Shown piece by piece: positions 61,911-64,000 of a stretch of 64,000 nucleotides of DNA. This stretch comes from DYGA01 sp964540695. GTDB taxonomy: Bacteria; Patescibacteriota; Patescibacteriia; S139-126. Within the stretch, counting starts at the first letter, position 1; every line of letters begins with the position of its first letter. Where the stretch lies: positions 1 through 64,000 of the forward strand of contig CAZINS010000001.1 of assembly GCA_964540695.1 (NCBI GenBank), read 5' to 3'. Made by a program: the position numbers and the translations under genes. Below the pieces are notes generated by a model. The model did not search any database and was not told the DNA's origin. It was given only the letters and a program-made list of their open reading frames with translations.

Positions 61911-61938
61911 GGCGACTTGTAATAAGTCGCCATTTTTT
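61911..61938 (+). terminator. Bidirectional terminator
   Basis: GGCGACTT (61911-61918) pairs with AAGTCGCC (61924-61931), loop of five, followed by ATTTTTTAT on the plus strand and a T-rich run on the minus strand. It serves the small transcript and the convergent hypothetical gene that stops at 61937. Confidence 0.88.
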
Positions 61939-62482
61939 ATAAATTAATTTTTTTTGCTTGAATATATTCTCTAGTTGCTTTCGCACGTTCGCTGACAATA
62001 TTTAAATAATCAATCAATTTTTCGTATTCAATCTTAATATCTTTATCCACTGCATAGCTACCAAAATCTTTATAATCTAATCGTTTATTTATAGCTTCTT
62101 CTTTTTTATCATCCAATAAAGAAATAATTTCCATTAACTTTAAATCTAAACTATCAATATAATCAATAAATTCTTCGTCAGTCGATAATTCTTGCATTTT
62201 TTCTAATCTATTAGCTGAGTTATCTGGCATGATAAGAAAAGCACCAGCTAATTCATCATTTAAAATATCAACTAAGCCCGAATCAATATAAATTTTCTCA
62301 TCTAAATCACTTAACGCTTTTTCTCTAGCTGAACTTTTAAAATAAGATAATTCGTTTTTTATAAATTCATCGCTTTTGATTTCTGTTCTTTTTTTAATCT
62401 TACCAACTTGATCAACCTCATAAGAGCCCTTGCCAACCGACTTTGGTTTTAAGAATTTATCAATTTTTTCATAATTAGACAT
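61937..62482 (-). CDS. Hypothetical protein, 181 aa
   Basis: Helical, acidic protein with no signal or membrane segment and no recognised domain. Repeated Lys/Glu/Asp helices (SSAREKALSDLDEKIY, DEEFIDYIDSLDLKLMEII, EYEKLIDYLNIVSERAK). It stands alone between the small transcript and tRNA-Glu. A TATTAT box lies about 20 bp before the start. Function unknown. Confidence 0.6.
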   Translation of the reverse strand: MSNYEKIDKFLKPKSVGKGSYEVDQVGKIKKRTEIKSDEFIKNELSYFKSSAREKALSDLDEKIYIDSGLVDILNDELAGAFLIMPDNSANRLEKMQELSTDEEFIDYIDSLDLKLMEIISLLDDKKEEAINKRLDYKDFGSYAVDKDIKIEYEKLIDYLNIVSERAKATREYIQAKKINL

Positions 62483-62501
62483 TGATTTTTATTAAAATTC
62501 T

Positions 62502-62507
62502 TATAAT
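62502..62507 (+). promoter_or_regulatory. -10 box of tRNA-Glu
   Basis: TATAAT 19 bp before the mature tRNA 5' end, with TTGATT about 15 bp further upstream as a poor -35. Confidence 0.4.
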
Positions 62508-62526
62508 ATTAATATACATTATATTC

Positions 62527-62601
62527 GCCGATATCGTCTAACGGTTAGGACGCCAGGTTCTCATCCTGGTAATCGGGGTTCGATTCCCCGTATCGGTACC
62601 A
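62527..62601 (+). tRNA. tRNA-Glu (anticodon CTC)
   Basis: 75 nt with encoded CCA. Acceptor GCCGATA/TATCGGT has a G1-U72 wobble and A73. D arm TCTAACGGTTAGGA, anticodon stem CCAGG/CCTGG with loop TTCTCAT (CTC), T arm CGGGG-TTCGATT-CCCCG. The D and anticodon arms are almost the same as in tRNA-Gln at 11690. Confidence 0.95.
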
Positions 62602-62604
62602 ACT

Positions 62605-62638
62605 AAACGTTTTCATAAAAAAACGTTTTTTATTTTTT
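62605..62638 (+). terminator. Terminator of tRNA-Glu
   Basis: AAACGTTTT (62605-62613) pairs with AAAACGTTT (62620-62628) and is followed by a T-rich run to 62638. Confidence 0.75.
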
Positions 62639-62676
62639 ATTTAATTTTATATTTTGAATTATAAGTAAATTATATA

Positions 62677-63966
62677 TTACTCAACCCAAAATTTTCCCTG
62701 TCTGACTAAAAGTAGTGGGGCATTTTCTGGGTAAGCCATAACTGCTTTGACTACTTTTTCCATTCTTGCTCCTTGTGAACCTTTAATTAAAATTAAATCC
62801 CCTGTTTTTATTAATCTTTGTAAAAAATCTTCCGCTTTATCGTTAGTAGAAAAATAATAAATTCTTTCTTCACCCATACCTGCTTCTTTCGCTCCTCGAC
62901 CAATATCCCTAGATTTTTCCCCAACACATAAAAGAAAATCTATATTCAATTCCGCTACCATATGTCCCACTTCACGGTGACCTTGCTCGGTATAATTACC
63001 AAGTTCTAACATATCACCAAAAACAGCTAATCTTCTAAAATTTTTTTCCAAAGGAATTTCTGCCAAAACTTCTAAAGCGGCTTTTGCTGCTGCTGGCGAA
63101 GAATTATAAGAATCGTCGATTATAATACTATCTTTGACTCCAATAATTAAATTCATTCTGCCTTTAGGAGATTGAAATCTTTGCAAAGCATCAGCGATTT
63201 CAACCAAATTACAATCCAAAGCTAGCCCCACCGAAGCAGCCGCTAAGGCGGCATAAACTTGATGTTTACCTAAAACACCAGGTAAAAAAATAGGGATACT
63301 ATTGCCAGCATAAACTAATTTAAAAGATAAACCTCGCACCTCTTGCTTTTTATTATCATTACCAGTTGATAGTTTAATCTCAACCGCACGAACTGTATTA
63401 GAATCTTCAATGCCAAAAGTATAAACCTTACCTTTGGTTTTTTGAGCAGTTTGTCTAACTAACAAATCATCACCATTCAGAATAGTAGCTCCTCCTTTTT
63501 TCACCATTTCAACAAGAGTTTGTTTTTCTCTTAAAATATTTTCTAATTTTTTAAAAAATTCTAAATGTACCGGGGCAACGGCTGTCAGAACACCAACATC
63601 AATCGGAATAAAAGATGTTAAATAATAAAGATCTCCGGGGTGATCAGCACCCATCTCCAAAACTAAAACTTCCGGGTAATCACACGGATAAAACAAAAGA
63701 CTCAATGCTTGCCAAATAACTTTAAACCAACCAATAATACTTTTACCTGGGCTACCAGCGCCAATTATTGTCAACGGTACACCAATCTCATTATTAAAAT
63801 TACTAGTACTTCGCCTGACTTTATATTTTTTTTGTAATACAGTAAAAATTGCTTCTTTAGCAGAAGTCTTACCAACTGAACCAGTAACTGCCACAATAAA
63901 TGGGTTATATTTTTTCAGTATAAACTGAGTAAATATTTTTAATAACCAAATAATAATTTTTTTCAT
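62677..63966 (-). CDS. murF: MurF-like UDP-MurNAc-tripeptide:D-Ala-D-Ala ligase
   Basis: 429 aa. After a short hydrophobic N-terminus it begins directly with the ATP-binding domain: AVTGSVGKTSAKEAI (about 27-41), STSNFNNEIGVPLTI, EMGADHPGDL, and later DDSYNSSPAAAKAAL and the C-terminal Rossmann domain (VFGDMLELG). The usual N-terminal UDP-binding domain of MurF is missing or very short. An in-frame stop upstream of ATG 63966 supports this start. Adds the terminal dipeptide of the peptidoglycan stem. Confidence 0.9.
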   Translation of the reverse strand: MKKIIIWLLKIFTQFILKKYNPFIVAVTGSVGKTSAKEAIFTVLQKKYKVRRSTSNFNNEIGVPLTIIGAGSPGKSIIGWFKVIWQALSLLFYPCDYPEVLVLEMGADHPGDLYYLTSFIPIDVGVLTAVAPVHLEFFKKLENILREKQTLVEMVKKGGATILNGDDLLVRQTAQKTKGKVYTFGIEDSNTVRAVEIKLSTGNDNKKQEVRGLSFKLVYAGNSIPIFLPGVLGKHQVYAALAAASVGLALDCNLVEIADALQRFQSPKGRMNLIIGVKDSIIIDDSYNSSPAAAKAALEVLAEIPLEKNFRRLAVFGDMLELGNYTEQGHREVGHMVAELNIDFLLCVGEKSRDIGRGAKEAGMGEERIYYFSTNDKAEDFLQRLIKTGDLILIKGSQGARMEKVVKAVMAYPENAPLLLVRQGKFWVE

Positions 63967-64000
63967 AGCTAATTTAATTGTAAACTTTATTTAAAGAAAA

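Larger units (their letters stand above)
61687..61938 (+). ncRNA. Candidate structured small RNA (nested stems), family unknown
   Basis: Between a promoter and a terminator, the plus strand has four perfect stems that nest without conflict. P1: TTTTGGTACAA (61766-61776) with TTGTACCAAAA (61893-61903). Inside it, P2: GTGTAC (61784-61789) with GTACAC (61795-61800), and P3: CGTTAAATC (61814-61822) with GATTTAACG (61873-61881). Inside P3, P4: ACCTGG (61850-61855) with CCAGGT (61860-61865), loop TTAG. This is a multibranch fold. I do not find the signatures of SRP RNA, tmRNA, 6S, RNase P or a riboswitch I know. An overlapping 50-codon frame is listed separately; both may be real. Confidence 0.6.

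Noticed and set aside
1..64000. CRISPR arrays, insertion sequences, phage genes or integrase sites
   Set aside because: No regularly spaced repeats, transposase, integrase, or paired end repeats were seen. The only near-identical direct repeat is within the surface protein gene.

Overview
This is an AT-rich bacterial chromosomal window with very tight gene packing and many 1-13 bp overlaps between genes. It looks like a member of the Candidate Phyla Radiation (Patescibacteria), probably on the Parcubacteria side. The reasons are a form III RuBisCO linked to AMP phosphorylase and ribose-1,5-bisphosphate isomerase, an RNA polymerase alpha subunit without its C-terminal domain, a shortened AlaRS, ProRS and L13, two VirD4/DUF87-like ATPase sets, and a sortase beside a huge VWA/DUF11/SdrB-type surface protein. 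TGA is a normal stop, for example in the ATGA overlaps at about 1493 and 2011, so the recoded Gracilibacteria/Absconditabacteria lineages are excluded. A 10-N spacer inside rpsD shows that the sequence is a scaffolded assembly. The lineage is an inference from gene content; no tree was built.

Layout. 1-5255 (+): end of a repeat protein, a LigB/Memo-like protein, a degenerate AMMECR1 protein, a helicase-dead PriA, def and fmt. 5226-11373 (-): membrane glycosyltransferase, sortase and its likely substrate. 11690-16918 (-): a VirD4-like ATPase operon that also carries dnaX and ends at tRNA-Gln. 16983-19332 (+): corA and cysS. 19310-24785 (-): mrdA, mreD, mreC, mreB, proS. 24885-30925 (-): one clear operon, from promoter to terminator, of a second mreB, a glycosyltransferase, holB, a lipoprotein beta-propeller, frr and rseP. 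30939-38566 (-): surface glycan locus with flippase, Wzy-like ligase/polymerase and five glycosyltransferases, plus an unlisted 42-codon membrane miniprotein. 38633-42461 (-): the alpha-operon type ribosomal cluster infA-rpmJ-rpsM-rpsK-rpsD-rpoA-rplQ-rplM-rpsI. 42644-48037: C39-like protease, small membrane protein, lipoprotein, alaS, mnmA, uppP. 48115-56930 (-): AMP/RuBisCO pathway in line with the second ATPase pair and a sigma4/HARE-HTH regulator. 57055-61616 (-): peroxiredoxin, EamA protein, sugar-phosphate isomerase, two DsbA-like proteins, DUF389 protein. 61617-64000: a self-contained small transcript with nested RNA stems, a hypothetical gene, tRNA-Glu and murF.

How it fits together. 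The cell-envelope genes (mreBCD, mrdA, murF, uppP, sortase, glycosyltransferases) describe a monoderm-like wall with anchored surface proteins and a glycan coat. AMP phosphorylase, R15P isomerase and RuBisCO would turn AMP, phosphate and CO2 into adenine and two 3-phosphoglycerates, which suits a host-dependent cell feeding on nucleotides. Translation genes are complete for the parts seen but several are trimmed.

The most notable observations are a recurring TATAAT-(6-7 nt)-ATG arrangement that implies leaderless mRNAs, the structured transcript at 61.7 kb, the PriA homologue that has lost all ATPase motifs, and the extra HAD gene embedded in the RuBisCO operon.
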